NCBI GenBank assembly: GCA_033765305.1
Contig: JANRID010000058.1
Location: forward strand, 124,001-188,000
Origin: RDXT01 sp033765305
GTDB taxonomy: Bacteria > Bacteroidota > Bacteroidia > J057
Direction of reading: 5' to 3'
DNA length: 64,000 nucleotides
In this document: piece by piece, positions 1-8,431 of the stretch
Position numbering within the stretch: the first letter of the stretch is position 1
Layout: each line of letters begins with the position of its first letter
Notes under the pieces: model-generated
What the model was told of the DNA's origin: nothing
Databases searched by the model: none
What the model saw: only the letters and a program-made list of their open reading frames with translations
Position numbers and translations under genes: made by a program

Positions 1-2881
1 GCCCGGCATGCGCCGGATTCACCGTCACCGCTGCCGCGATGAGCGCATTGCCCTGGTCTGACTGCCCCGTCCGGGCGTACAGCTCGCCCAGGCGCACCAG
101 CCCCTCGGCAAACAGCGGCCGGCGGCGGGCCAGCGAATCGAGATATGCCGCCGCAGCTGCGGTATCTGTCTGCGCCAGAGCCAGATCCGCGCGCAGCAGC
201 AGGCTCCGGGACAGCAGCGCCTCATCGCCGCCCGCCTGAGCCAGCGACTGCAGCGCCGGATCGGTCCAGCCCTGCAGCAGCTGCGCGCGGGCTGCCTCCA
301 GATGCAGCGCGCCCCCACCCGGCTCGATCTGCAGGCCGTACCCCGCCGTCTCCGACGCCAGCGGATCGCCGTAGCGGTTGTAAATCCGCGCCATCTCCAG
401 ATAGGGCGCCGTCCACGAAGAGTCCAGCCCGATCGCCTGCCGGAAATGCTCCAGCGCGATGCTGTAGGTCTTCATGCTGTCAGCCAGCATGCCCGCCCGC
501 ACCCAGTCGGCTGGCCCCAGGTCTGCCAGGTTCCATTCGGTCTGTGCGTACACCGGCTCCCCGACGGAGAGCAGCAGCACCGCCAGCTCTTTTGCACAAC
601 TTTTCCACATCCCCGGATAAGTGCCCCGCAGGGCCGTCAGCGTGTACAGGGCCGAATCGCGCTCCCGGAGGTGCATCCAGAGATAGGCTTCCTGCAGGGC
701 TGCGGCCGAGTCGCCGCCCTGCGCGGCTTTGTTCAGATAGAGACGTGCGAGCTCCGGCGCTTCTTTGCCGGCATAGCAGACACCCAGCAGGCGGTTGGCC
801 AGCGGCGCGTAGCGCGGAAATGCCTGCATCAGATACTCTGCGCGGCTCCGCGCATACAGCGCCGAATCGTCCAGCGCCATGAGATAGGCATCGAGCAGCA
901 TCGCATCCGGTACCGCCTGATCGTTGGCCAGCTGTTTGATCCGGGTGCGGTCGGCGGCGTAGCGCGGGTCGCGCAGGCCGCACAGGCCGAGGTTATAGCT
1001 CAGCAGGGCATCCTTCGGGCGGATCGTTTCGGGATCGGGAAGTGCCGCCGGCAGGCCGGTGCTCAGGCTGTGCCAGATGGCATTGATCAGGGCGGCGTCC
1101 GAAGGGCGTCCCTGAAGCGATGCATCGATAAATTGCTTCGCCTCCGCCGGGCGGCCGTAGTCGTGGTAGAGCAGCGCCAGGTTGCTGTACACCGAACTCA
1201 GGCCCGGATCTTCAAGCAGCGCCGCCTGATACCAGCGGATGGCCGAATCCGGCAGCCCCTGCTGCTGATACAGCAGCGCCAGCGCATTGGCCAGATACGG
1301 ATTGGAGCCCCGGTCGAGGCCTTCCTGCAAAAGTGCCTGCGCATCTGCCCGGCTGCCGGCAAGCCGCAGCAGGGCGGCACCGTTGAGCCGCGCGGCGGGG
1401 GTTTCGTAGCGTTCGCTCGCCTGGCGGTAGTGGACCATGGCGCCGCTCCAGGTTTCGGGATCAGCCACCAGCACCGATGCGAGGTTGTAATGCGCCTTCG
1501 GGCTGACGGGACTGCTCTGCAGCGCAGCTTCGTACCGTACGGCGGCCGCGTCTCCGTCCCCGGCCAGCAGCGCACCGTCGCCCAGATGCACCATGTACGA
1601 ATGGGAAAGCAAGGTGAAGGTTTTCCATTTGTCCCGCCCTTCGCCGATCGAAATGCCGGCCAGGGCGATAATCCAGATCACAGCCAGCGGCGGGCCCTGG
1701 CCCGCGCCGCTGAGGTAGTAGAAATGGATCCGCTGCCGGAACAGCGGCCTGAAATTCGCCGCCAGATAATAGGCATGCGAAAGGGTGACGGCCGTGAATC
1801 CCACCACGGCAAACCGTTCTATGGTATAGGTAAAGATGGTATCGCCCGAGGCGCTGTGCAGCCAGAGGTAGCCGGCAGCAGCAGCCATCCAGGCCGTCAG
1901 CGCCAGGGTATAGGCACCGGCCGCCGAGAATGCGTCCCGTACGAGGTTGAAGAGGTTCTGCGACGTGAATACAGCAGCAGCCATGCTGATCCACAGCAGT
2001 TGCATCGGCCGGATGCCCGCAGTGAATCCGCCCAGTATTCCCAGATTGAAATATTCATTGATCCAGACCAGCTCCAGCAGCACGAGCAGTGCCACCGCAG
2101 CGAAAAAAAAGGCCGGATGCAGCCGCCGCGCAGGCGATCGGTGGTTGGTGGCGAGCAGCAGCAGGAGGCTGTTGGGTTCTTTAGAGACAAATATGACTGC
2201 TGCCAGGGTGATGAATGCCAGATAGGGAAAGCTGCTGCCCGCCGAGGTATGCAGGGTCTGCCAGCCTCCGGCTGCGGCCGCCCAGCCAAACAGGCCGCCG
2301 AGCAGCACGCCCATCAATACCACCCGCCAGGGCAGCTCCCAGCGGAGCCAGTTGGACTGGAAGGCATAGGCCAATCCCAGAAACACGATCAGCACCCCGA
2401 ACTCCAGCCCCCGCGCTCCCCAGGCCGAGCCTGGAATCAGCAGCGTGAAGAGGCCCGTACTGTGCACATACAGGGCAAAGAGCAGGTACCAGGCATATAC
2501 CCAGCGGGAACGCACCTGCGTGGCCGCCCCCAGAAATACCGCCCAGGCCAGCACCTGGATCACGGTGTACAGCACCAGCTGCCATGCATGGGGCAGCATG
2601 GGGCCTGCGCTGAAGGCAGCCTGCTGCCGGTATGCGTTCATCGGCACTTCCAGCGCCCGGTAATCGAGCATCACCGAATCGACGGCCACCAGGGAACCGC
2701 TGGTTTCAGGGATTTCGGCGATGGACGGCGTCCAGCGGTCCGGATCGGCGATGCCTGCCGCCCAGAAGCCCGCTGCTGTCAGCAGCACGAGCATGGCGGC
2801 CAGCCATACGCGCTGATAGGCGGCTGAAAGCTGGAAATAGAAAAAATGAACTGGCAGATACGGAAGCCGTTGCAGATCCAT
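1..2881 (-). CDS. Polytopic membrane protein with C-terminal TPR repeats (3' end off the left edge)
   Basis: My own reading of the minus strand gives an open frame of about 960 codons from an ATG at 2881 to the left edge with no stop. A TAG stop lies four codons upstream of that ATG, so it is the first start available. The N-terminal 400 or so residues contain many hydrophobic stretches, the first around residues 27-45. The rest is soluble and alanine/leucine-rich with helix-pair repeats typical of tetratricopeptide repeats, for example SNLALLYHDYGRPAEAKQ. This layout suggests an inner-membrane anchor that displays a protein-interaction scaffold. It lies 74 bases downstream of gatC on the same strand. 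I do not recognise a specific function. The long open frame on the opposite strand is its antisense shadow. Confidence 0.8.
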   Translation of the reverse strand, partial: MDLQRLPYLPVHFFYFQLSAAYQRVWLAAMLVLLTAAGFWAAGIADPDRWTPSIAEIPETSGSLVAVDSVMLDYRALEVPMNAYRQQAAFSAGPMLPHAWQLVLYTVIQVLAWAVFLGAATQVRSRWVYAWYLLFALYVHSTGLFTLLIPGSAWGARGLEFGVLIVFLGLAYAFQSNWLRWELPWRVVLMGVLLGGLFGWAAAAGGWQTLHTSAGSSFPYLAFITLAAVIFVSKEPNSLLLLLATNHRSPARRLHPAFFFAAVALLVLLELVWINEYFNLGILGGFTAGIRPMQLLWISMAAAVFTSQNLFNLVRDAFSAAGAYTLALTAWMAAAAGYLWLHSASGDTIFTYTIERFAVVGFTAVTLSHAYYLAANFRPLFRQRIHFYYLSGAGQGPPLAVIWIIALAGISIGEGRDKWKTFTLLSHSYMVHLGDGALLAGDGDAAAVRYEAALQSSPVSPKAHYNLASVLVADPETWSGAMVHYRQASERYETPAARLNGAALLRLAGSRADAQALLQEGLDRGSNPYLANALALLYQQQGLPDSAIRWYQAALLEDPGLSSVYSNLALLYHDYGRPAEAKQFIDASLQGRPSDAALINAIWHSLSTGLPAALPDPETIRPKDALLSYNLGLCGLRDPRYAADRTRIKQLANDQAVPDAMLLDAYLMALDDSALYARSRAEYLMQAFPRYAPLANRLLGVCYAGKEAPELARLYLNKAAQGGDSAAALQEAYLWMHLRERDSALYTLTALRGTYPGMWKSCAKELAVLLLSVGEPVYAQTEWNLADLGPADWVRAGMLADSMKTYSIALEHFRQAIGLDSSWTAPYLEMARIYNRYGDPLASETAGYGLQIEPGGGALHLEAARAQLLQGWTDPALQSLAQAGGDEALLSRSLLLRADLALAQTDTAAAAAYLDSLARRRPLFAEGLVRLGELYARTGQSDQGNALIAAAVTVNPAHAG

Positions 2882-2955
2882 GTGTATGCTCTAAGTCCGG
2901 CAGTGTGCCGGAATACCATAATGCGCGGTGCACGGATAGATACAGCGGGCGCGCG

Positions 2956-3246
2956 TTATTTGTGTACGACCCGCGGAATGCGGAAGAAGGGCCCAGGCCC
3001 GGAGGGGGAATTGCGGAAGGCATCCGCTTCGTCCAGCCCCGCTTCGGGCTGGTCTTCGCTGAGCTGGTTCCAGGTCTCCGTCAGGTGGATCAGCGGCTCC
3101 ACCCCGGCAGTATCCACCGCCTGCAGCTGGTCCACAAATTCCAGCATGCGCTTCAGATCCTGCCGCAGCGCTTCGCGCCCGGCATCCGGGATGTCCAGCC
3201 TGGCCAGATGCGCCAGCTTGTCCAGCAATTCATCCGAGATTTCCAT
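2956..3246 (-). CDS. gatC: Asp/Glu-tRNA amidotransferase subunit C (GatC)
   Basis: This is a 96-residue protein, the usual GatC length, starting MEISDELLDKLAHLARLDI. GatC is the small helical subunit that holds GatA and GatB together in the amidotransferase that converts misacylated Glu-tRNA(Gln) or Asp-tRNA(Asn) into Gln-tRNA or Asn-tRNA in the cytoplasm. The N-terminal pattern of LA.LARLD followed by a helix ending in LEFVDQLQAVDTAGVEPL is the family signature. The frame is open further upstream, but that extension overlaps the preceding gene, so I place the start at 3246. The start is 11 bases after the stop of the MiaE-like gene, which suggests co-transcription. gatA and gatB are not in the window. 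Confidence 0.9.
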   Translation of the reverse strand: MEISDELLDKLAHLARLDIPDAGREALRQDLKRMLEFVDQLQAVDTAGVEPLIHLTETWNQLSEDQPEAGLDEADAFRNSPSGPGPFFRIPRVVHK

Positions 3247-3257
3247 AGGCTTGTGGA

Positions 3258-3845
3258 TTATCCGTGGATAAACTCTTCTTTTCCGTAGCGTCCGATCACT
3301 TCGCCCTCGTATTCGAGGAATTCCTCCCAGCGCTTGTCCACATCTACATTCGGGCACAGCTTCCGGGCCAGCCCGATAAACAAGGTATAGTGCCGGGCTT
3401 CGGAGATCATCAGCTTGTGGTAAAACTCGCTCAGGCCTGGATCGCCGATGTGCTCGGACATGACCTTGAAGCGCTCGCAGCTGCGGGCTTCGATCATCGC
3501 AGCGAAGAGGAGCTTGTCGGCCAGGGCTTCTTCCCGGGTTTTGCCCTTTTCCCGGATGAACTTCACCAGTTCGTTCACATAGGAATCTTTGCGCTCGCGG
3601 CCTAGCTGCAGGCCGCGCTGCTCGATCTCGCGGAAGACCATCCGGAAATGGCCCATTTCCTCCTGCGCCAGTTCGGCCATTTCGGCTACCAGCTCCGGAT
3701 GCTCCGGGTACTGCACGATCAGCGAGATCGCCGAAGAGGCGGCTTTCTGCTCGCAATAGGCATGGTCGGTGAGGATCTCCGGAATGTTCCCCTCCACCAC
3801 GTGCTTGACCCACATCGGGTCGGTTTTGAGTTTGAGGCGCAGCAT
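3258..3845 (-). CDS. miaE: MiaE-like tRNA hydroxylase (ferritin-like diiron protein)
   Basis: This 195-residue all-helical protein resembles the tRNA-(ms2io6A)-hydroxylase family. Those enzymes hydroxylate the isopentenyl side chain of 2-methylthio-N6-isopentenyladenosine at position 37 of tRNAs, using a diiron centre and oxygen. The ligand pattern is visible: EQKAASSA in an early helix, then AQEEMGHFRMVF (ExxH), a second glutamate region IEARSCERF, and SEARHYTLF (ExxxH). The length matches the family. The gene is first in a short leftward run with gatC. It is cut off from the upstream acyl-CoA dehydrogenase gene by a terminator hairpin. Substrate identity is inferred from the family. Confidence 0.85.
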   Translation of the reverse strand: MLRLKLKTDPMWVKHVVEGNIPEILTDHAYCEQKAASSAISLIVQYPEHPELVAEMAELAQEEMGHFRMVFREIEQRGLQLGRERKDSYVNELVKFIREKGKTREEALADKLLFAAMIEARSCERFKVMSEHIGDPGLSEFYHKLMISEARHYTLFIGLARKLCPNVDVDKRWEEFLEYEGEVIGRYGKEEFIHG

Positions 3846-3872
3846 AATCGGTCGATAGGCGGCTCAAGTTAC

Positions 3873-3900
3873 GAAAAAAGGCTGCTCCGGAGAGCAGCCT
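3873..3900 (-). terminator. Rho-independent terminator of the acyl-CoA dehydrogenase gene
   Basis: On the minus strand a 9-bp stem (AGGCTGCTC pairing with GAGCAGCCT, 3879-3887 and 3892-3900) with a 4-base loop is followed directly by six T residues. It begins 31 bases after the stop codon of the acyl-CoA dehydrogenase gene. Confidence 0.85.
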
Positions 3901-3930
3901 GGCAAAACGCAGTGCCGTATGCCTTGCAGG

Positions 3931-5736
3931 TCAGAGGGCGGGGGTCTTCTCCGTCACAATCGTCAGCACTTCATCATCCTTGAGCCGCTGCAGCAGGCCG
4001 AGGGTCTTGGGCACTTCATAGGCGAAGTAGTAGCGCATCGTGAGCAGCTTGCCTTCGTAGAATTCGAGTTCTTCGCCCTGCGGATTCCGGGTGAGGAGGG
4101 CCTGCTTGGCCGCTATGCCCTGCTTGAGCCACTGCCAGGCCACCGTCACAATCCCGAAGAATTCCATAAACAGCGTGGCATCCGCCAGATAGCGCTCGAT
4201 GTCGCCTTTCATGGCGAAGGGCATCAGGTGCATCAGAATTTCCTGGGTCGCTTTCAGTTTTTCGCCCAGGATGCCGGCCTGCTTGCGCAGGTCTTCGTAT
4301 GCGGAGGCCTCCCGGATCGTTTTCTGGATTTCCTCGGCGAGCAGCATCACGGCCTTGCCCTGCTGCATCGTCACCTTGCGGCCCAGCAGGTCCTGGGACT
4401 GGATGCCCGTGGTGCCTTCGTAGATGGGGTAAATCCGGATATCGCGGTAGTAGTTTTCGAGGGGGAAATCTTCGCAGAACCCGCCGCCGCCGAGCACCTG
4501 CAGGCCGGCGCTTACCGACTGCACGCCCATCTCCGAGGGAAAGGTCTTGACAACCGGCGTGAGCAGCTCCAGCAGCAGCTCATAGCGGTCGTGTTCTTCG
4601 CCTTCGCTCACATGCATGAGGTCCGCGTAGCGCGAGCACTCCATGACCAGGCTCAGGCCGCCTTCCACAATCGCGCGCTGGAAGAGCAGCATGCGGCGCA
4701 CGTCGGGATGGTTGATAATGAGGGTCTGAGGCGCGTCGAGGTCTTTGTTGTTGAGCCGGCGGCCCTGCGGGCGCTCCATGGCATACTGCAGCGAGGCGTG
4801 ATAGGCCGCCGAGGCAATCGAACAGGCACCCAGGCCCACCATGATGCGGGCCTCGTTCATCATCTGGAACATGTAGCCCAGCCCCTTGTTCGGCTCGCCG
4901 ACCAGGTAGCCGTGGCAGTCGTCCCGCTCGCCGAACATCAGGTGCGTGGCGGGCGTGCCATGCTGGCCCATCTTGTGGTACACGCCGGCCGTGGTGATGT
5001 CGTTGAATACCAGTTCTCCCTGCTCGCCGTCGCGGTACTTCGGCACGATGAAGAGCGAGATGCCCTTGGTGCCCTTCGGGGCGCCGTCGATCCGGGCGAG
5101 AAGCATGTGCACGACATTTTCAGTGCCGATGTAGTCGCCGGCGGAGATATAGATCTTCTGCCCCCGGATGCGGTAGCTGCCGTCCGGCATGGGGGTGGCC
5201 GTGGTGATCACGTCGGAAAGCGAGCTGCCGGCCTGCGGCTCGGTGAGGGCCATGGTGCCCTGCCATTCGCCGGCAAACATCTTGGGCAGATACTTGGCCT
5301 TCTGTTCGTCGGTAGCAAAGGAGATGATCAGGTTGGCTGCGCCGGTTGTCAGGCCGGTGAAGCCGGTGGCGCCGTTGTTGGCAGCCGACATGATGAAGCC
5401 GGCAGCCGACCCGATGAGCTGCGGCAGCTGCATGCCGCCGAGTTCGAGCGGTGCCAGCGCGCCAATCCAGCCGCCTTCGCCTGCCGCTTCGAGGTATGGC
5501 TTCACCGAGCTGTGCACGCGGATCGTGCCGCCTTCCAGCTCGGGCTGGTTCCGGTCCATGTCCTGATAGAACGGAAACAGATAGGTGTCTCCGATCTGCA
5601 GCGCCGCATCCAGCATCATGTCCAGCGACTCGCGGTCGCAGTGCGAAAAATATTCGTGGCTCAGCAAGTCCTGAACCTGGTGCACGTCGTGGAGCAAAAA
5701 CCGGAGGTTGCTCATCGAAACATAGCTACGGGCCAT
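3931..5736 (-). CDS. Acyl-CoA dehydrogenase, long four-domain (DmdC/AidB-like) form
   Basis: This flavoprotein of about 601 residues belongs to the acyl-CoA dehydrogenase superfamily, which introduces a 2,3 double bond into acyl-CoA thioesters and passes electrons to ETF. The order is a short N-terminal helical motif (SNLRFLLHDVH), the helical N domain, the beta middle domain with MALTEPQAGSSLSD (FAD and substrate region), the helical C domain with YYRDIRIYPIYEGTTGIQ, and an extra C-terminal helical domain. That architecture and length fit the group that includes 3-methylmercaptopropionyl-CoA dehydrogenase, but the substrate cannot be told. I prefer the ATG at 5736 (MARSYVSMSN) to one 21 codons upstream because the upstream stretch does not resemble the family. 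It diverges from a crotonase gene, which suggests fatty-acid oxidation. Confidence 0.9.
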   Translation of the reverse strand: MARSYVSMSNLRFLLHDVHQVQDLLSHEYFSHCDRESLDMMLDAALQIGDTYLFPFYQDMDRNQPELEGGTIRVHSSVKPYLEAAGEGGWIGALAPLELGGMQLPQLIGSAAGFIMSAANNGATGFTGLTTGAANLIISFATDEQKAKYLPKMFAGEWQGTMALTEPQAGSSLSDVITTATPMPDGSYRIRGQKIYISAGDYIGTENVVHMLLARIDGAPKGTKGISLFIVPKYRDGEQGELVFNDITTAGVYHKMGQHGTPATHLMFGERDDCHGYLVGEPNKGLGYMFQMMNEARIMVGLGACSIASAAYHASLQYAMERPQGRRLNNKDLDAPQTLIINHPDVRRMLLFQRAIVEGGLSLVMECSRYADLMHVSEGEEHDRYELLLELLTPVVKTFPSEMGVQSVSAGLQVLGGGGFCEDFPLENYYRDIRIYPIYEGTTGIQSQDLLGRKVTMQQGKAVMLLAEEIQKTIREASAYEDLRKQAGILGEKLKATQEILMHLMPFAMKGDIERYLADATLFMEFFGIVTVAWQWLKQGIAAKQALLTRNPQGEELEFYEGKLLTMRYYFAYEVPKTLGLLQRLKDDEVLTIVTEKTPAL

Positions 5737-5852
5737 ACGCGGGAAGTTAGTCGTCAGGAAAAAGGCGCCTGGAGTCTCCGGATGGAAAATATCAAGCACT
5801 CAGAATTTTCCTGTAAATTGTATGCATGCATCCTAATTTGCAAATTATTTCG

Positions 5853-5860
5853 TACTTTTT
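5853..5860 (+). promoter_or_regulatory. Candidate Bacteroidota -7 box upstream of the crotonase gene
   Basis: TACTTTTT differs by one base from the TAnnTTTG consensus and lies 21 bases before the crotonase ATG. It sits in an AT-rich divergent intergenic region. No good -33 TTTG is seen at the expected spacing. Confidence 0.4.
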
Positions 5861-5881
5861 TCGCACAAATCCTCCGCCCCT

Positions 5882-6667
5882 ATGTCCTCCGCCTCCGACC
5901 TCATCCAGGTCCGCCTCGAAAACCGGATCAAAACCATCACCTTCAACCAGCCCCGGAAGAAGAATGCCATCAGCGCCGCCATGTCCCGGCATTTTCTGGA
6001 TGCTATCCTGAGCAGCCGCGACGATGAAAGCCGCGTGGTCGTCCTCACCGGCGCCGAAGCCGATTTCTGCGCCGGTGCCGATCTCGATCCCTCCCTCATG
6101 CAGGGCGGCTTCGATGTCACGGAGTTTCTCCGCACCACCTACAACCCGGCCGTGCTGGCCATGCGGGAGATGAACAAGCCCTTCATCGCCAAGGTCCGCG
6201 GCAGCTGCGTGGGCGTTGGGTTCAACTTTGCCCTGGCCTGCGACATTGTCTATGCCTCCGACACCGCCAGCTTCAGCCAGATCTTCACCCGCATCGGCCT
6301 CTCCAGCGACGGCGGCGGCGCCTATTTCATGCCGGAGCGCATCGGCTACCACCGCGCCTTCGAGCTGATGGCCACCGGCACCATGATTCCCGCCGCCGAA
6401 GCGGCGCAGCTGGGCATCATCAACCGCATGCTGCCCGATGCCGAGCTGGATGCAGCCGTGGACGCCCTGGCTGAACGCCTCGCCAACGGCCCCTTCCTCG
6501 CCATCCAGCATACCAAAGCGAACCTGCGCACCGGTGCCGCCGGCACCCTCGCCGAAGCGCTGGACGCAGAGGCCGTGCATCAGGGGGTCAATTTCCGCTC
6601 GCGCGACTTCTTCGAAGGCGTCGCCGCCTTCCTCCAGAAGCGCAAACCGCAGTACAAAGGCGAATAA
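5882..6667 (+). CDS. Enoyl-CoA hydratase/isomerase family protein (crotonase)
   Basis: This 261-residue protein is the normal length for a crotonase. The family motifs are FNQPRKKNAIS near the N-terminus, FCAGADLD (oxyanion-hole glycine region), KVRGSCVGVGFNFALACDI, and IGLSSDGGGAYFMPERIG. Crotonases act on CoA thioesters, and the 2-enoyl-CoA hydratases use two glutamates. Here the second acidic position is an Asp (SSDGG), as in PaaG-like isomerases, so isomerase activity is possible. The gene is transcribed away from the acyl-CoA dehydrogenase gene across an 80- to 145-base divergent region, so the two may act in the same acyl-CoA degradation route. It is followed by a strong terminator and then the putative replication origin. 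Confidence 0.9.
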   Translation: MSSASDLIQVRLENRIKTITFNQPRKKNAISAAMSRHFLDAILSSRDDESRVVVLTGAEADFCAGADLDPSLMQGGFDVTEFLRTTYNPAVLAMREMNKPFIAKVRGSCVGVGFNFALACDIVYASDTASFSQIFTRIGLSSDGGGAYFMPERIGYHRAFELMATGTMIPAAEAAQLGIINRMLPDAELDAAVDALAERLANGPFLAIQHTKANLRTGAAGTLAEALDAEAVHQGVNFRSRDFFEGVAAFLQKRKPQYKGE

Positions 6668-6698
6668 TCCGCCGCCTTTCTTACATGTGCCATTCCGC

Positions 6699-6731
6699 CG
6701 GGCGGGCCGCTACGAAGCGCCCGCCCGTTTT
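6699..6731 (+). terminator. Rho-independent terminator after the crotonase gene
   Basis: A perfect 9-bp stem, CGGGCGGGC (6699-6707) with GCCCGCCCG (6719-6727), has an 11-base loop and is followed by TTTTC. It is 32 bases after the crotonase stop and marks the left border of the origin region. Confidence 0.75.
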
Positions 6732-6758
6732 CGTATGTGCCCGGCCCGCTTTTCCCGC

Positions 6759-6767
6759 TTATCCACA
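6759..6767 (+). promoter_or_regulatory. Consensus DnaA box
   Basis: Exact TTATCCACA, the leftmost clear box of the putative origin. Confidence 0.75.
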
Positions 6768-7195
6768 CCCCATTTGAAAACTATTGTATTCTGCTGATAA
6801 TCAGCCTACCTTAATCCACAGTATTCCCAGACTTTCTGTGCGGAACTCGGCAGGCCCGTGAATTGCCCTCCGCCGCCGGGGCCAAGTTGTCCACATTCGG
6901 GCCTTTCCGGGGGATAATCATACACACCCCTGTGCACGGAGCCGGGCTTTTCCACGGGCTTGCGCACAGCCGCAGCCGTGAATATTTTCCCGTGCATCTG
7001 CATCCACAGGCCTGGAAAACTGTGCATAGTTTTCGCCTCCGGACAAGTGCGGGTACTGGAAGAACGAAGCGCCAAAGTATTCGCCCCGCAGCATGATCAG
7101 GCAGCAGAAACCTGATGCTGTGCAGGATGCCGCCCACCGGGATCAGGCACTTGCGAATGTTAAGGTATTATGACCGCTGGACGTTCTGGCGGGTG

Positions 7196-7219
7196 TTATC
7201 CACGCCGGGCAGTGGATAA
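7196..7219. promoter_or_regulatory. Inverted pair of DnaA boxes
   Basis: TTATCCACG on the plus strand (7196-7204) and AGTGGATAA (TTATCCACT on the minus strand, 7211-7219) face each other across six bases. A third reverse-oriented box, GGTGGATAA, follows at 7233-7241. This is the densest part of the cluster and lies closest to the AT-rich block. Confidence 0.7.
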
Positions 7220-7289
7220 CCGGTTGATATGCGGTGGATAAGTCCAGAGTCAAGCCCCTGCGGAAGATCTTTCCCACAAATCCACAGCC

Positions 7290-7340
7290 TATATTACCAA
7301 TACATTATTTTTAAAATAACTAAATACTAATACTATAAAG
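7290..7340. other. AT-rich candidate duplex-unwinding element
   Basis: About 50 bases almost devoid of G and C inside otherwise GC-rich DNA. It contains the direct repeat AATACTAATACTATA. It adjoins the DnaA-box cluster on the thiL side, the expected place for initial strand opening. Confidence 0.65.
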
Positions 7341-7365
7341 GGAGGTGGATGGCTGGCAGGTTTTA

Positions 7366-7373
7366 TACCTTTG
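7366..7373 (+). promoter_or_regulatory. Bacteroidota -7 box for thiL-xth
   Basis: TACCTTTG matches TAnnTTTG exactly and lies 17 bases before the ATG at 7391. It falls inside the alternative longer reading frame from 7349, which argues for the later start. Confidence 0.7.
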
Positions 7374-7390
7374 CGGTATATCGCATAGGC

Positions 7391-8431
7391 ATGGCTGGTC
7401 TCACTTCAATCGAGCGCTTGGGCGAATTCGGCCTGATCGACCATCTGACGAAGCGTTTTCCGCTGCCGCAGGCGCCGCTCCTGACGGGCATCGGCGACGA
7501 TGCGGCGGTATACCTGCCTGCGGCCGGCAAGGCGCAGGTAGTCACCACCGATCTGCTCCTCGAAGGCGTGCACTTCGACCTGGGCTATACGCCGCTGCGC
7601 CATCTGGGATACAAGGCGGTGGCGGTCAATGTCAGCGACCTCGCTGCGATGAATGCCGATCCGGTCGGCATTACGGTTTCCTTCGGGGTCAGCAGCCGGT
7701 TTTCGGTCGAGGCGCTGGAGGAGCTGTATGCGGGCATCGCGCACGCCTGCGAAGCGTATGGCGTGCAGCTGCTGGGCGGCGACACAAGCAGCTCCCGCCA
7801 GGGGCTGGTGCTGTCCGTGACAGCCGTGGGGGAGGCCCATCCGGGCCAGATTACCTACCGGCATGGCGCCCGCCCCGGCGACCTGATCTGCGTCAGCGGC
7901 GATGTGGGGGCCGCCTATGCCGGGCTGATGGTGCTGGAGCGCGAAAAAGCTGTCTTCAAGGACCGCCCCGACCTGCAGCCGGATCTGACCAGCTATGATT
8001 ATGTGGTGGGCCGGCTCCTGCGGCCGGAAGCCCGGCTGGACATCGTGCGGCTGCTCCGCGAGCTGGGGGTGCAGCCTACCGCCATGATGGATGTGAGCGA
8101 CGGCATTGCCAGCGAACTCCACCACCTGTGCCGGCAGAGCAGCTGCGGAGCCCAGATCTATGCGCATAAGATCCCCATCGACTACCAGACGGTGGCCGTG
8201 GCGGAAGAATTCAAGCTGCCGCCGGTTGCCTTCGCGCTGAACGGCGGCGAAGACTACGAGCTGATTTTTACCGTGCCGATCGGCCAGTTCGATACCATTA
8301 AAAGCGCCCGGGATTTTGCGGTGATCGGCCATATGACCCCTGATGCCGGCATCATTCAGCTGGTGTCCGAAGGCGGGGAGGCCGTAGACATCGAAGCCCA
8401 GGGCTGGAACCATTTTACCTCAACCCCATGA
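7391..8431 (+). CDS. thiL: Thiamine-monophosphate kinase (ThiL)
   Basis: This 346-residue protein phosphorylates thiamine monophosphate to thiamine diphosphate with ATP, the last step of cofactor synthesis. The family features are visible: GEFGLIDHL at the N-terminus, LTGIGDDAAVY (Mg/ATP aspartates), TTDLLLEGVHFDL, AVNVSDLAAMNADP, LLGGDTSSS, MMDVSDGIASELHHL, and LNGGEDYELIFTV. The start at 7391 is chosen because an exact -7 box lies just upstream and the longer form from 7349 would contain that promoter. The last four bases overlap the start of xth (ATGA), so the two are probably translated together. It is the first gene to the right of the putative origin. Confidence 0.92.
   Translation: MAGLTSIERLGEFGLIDHLTKRFPLPQAPLLTGIGDDAAVYLPAAGKAQVVTTDLLLEGVHFDLGYTPLRHLGYKAVAVNVSDLAAMNADPVGITVSFGVSSRFSVEALEELYAGIAHACEAYGVQLLGGDTSSSRQGLVLSVTAVGEAHPGQITYRHGARPGDLICVSGDVGAAYAGLMVLEREKAVFKDRPDLQPDLTSYDYVVGRLLRPEARLDIVRLLRELGVQPTAMMDVSDGIASELHHLCRQSSCGAQIYAHKIPIDYQTVAVAEEFKLPPVAFALNGGEDYELIFTVPIGQFDTIKSARDFAVIGHMTPDAGIIQLVSEGGEAVDIEAQGWNHFTSTP

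Larger units (their letters stand above)
6755..7345. other. Putative chromosome replication origin (oriC)
   Basis: About 590 bases hold no credible gene but many DnaA-box-like 9-mers (consensus TTATCCACA). One is perfect at 6759-6767. One-mismatch boxes lie at 6812-6820 (TAATCCACA), 6887-6895 (TTGTCCACA), 7196-7204 (TTATCCACG), 7211-7219 (AGTGGATAA, reverse) and 7233-7241 (GGTGGATAA, reverse). Two-mismatch versions lie at 6948, 7000, 7021, 7270 and 7278. An AT-rich block at 7290-7340 flanks the cluster. Genes on the left run leftward and those on the right run rightward, as expected when transcription follows both forks. mnmG and parS sites lie 6-8 kb away. Box counts come from reading by eye. 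dnaA itself is not in the window. Confidence 0.8.

Noticed and set aside
302..2827. 841-codon plus-strand open frame
   Set aside because: It is in exact antisense register to the membrane-TPR gene, is full of Arg/Gln/His/Pro runs, and has no recognisable motif.
3919..6027. 702-codon plus-strand open frame
   Set aside because: It is antisense to the well-supported acyl-CoA dehydrogenase gene and its end overlaps the crotonase gene.
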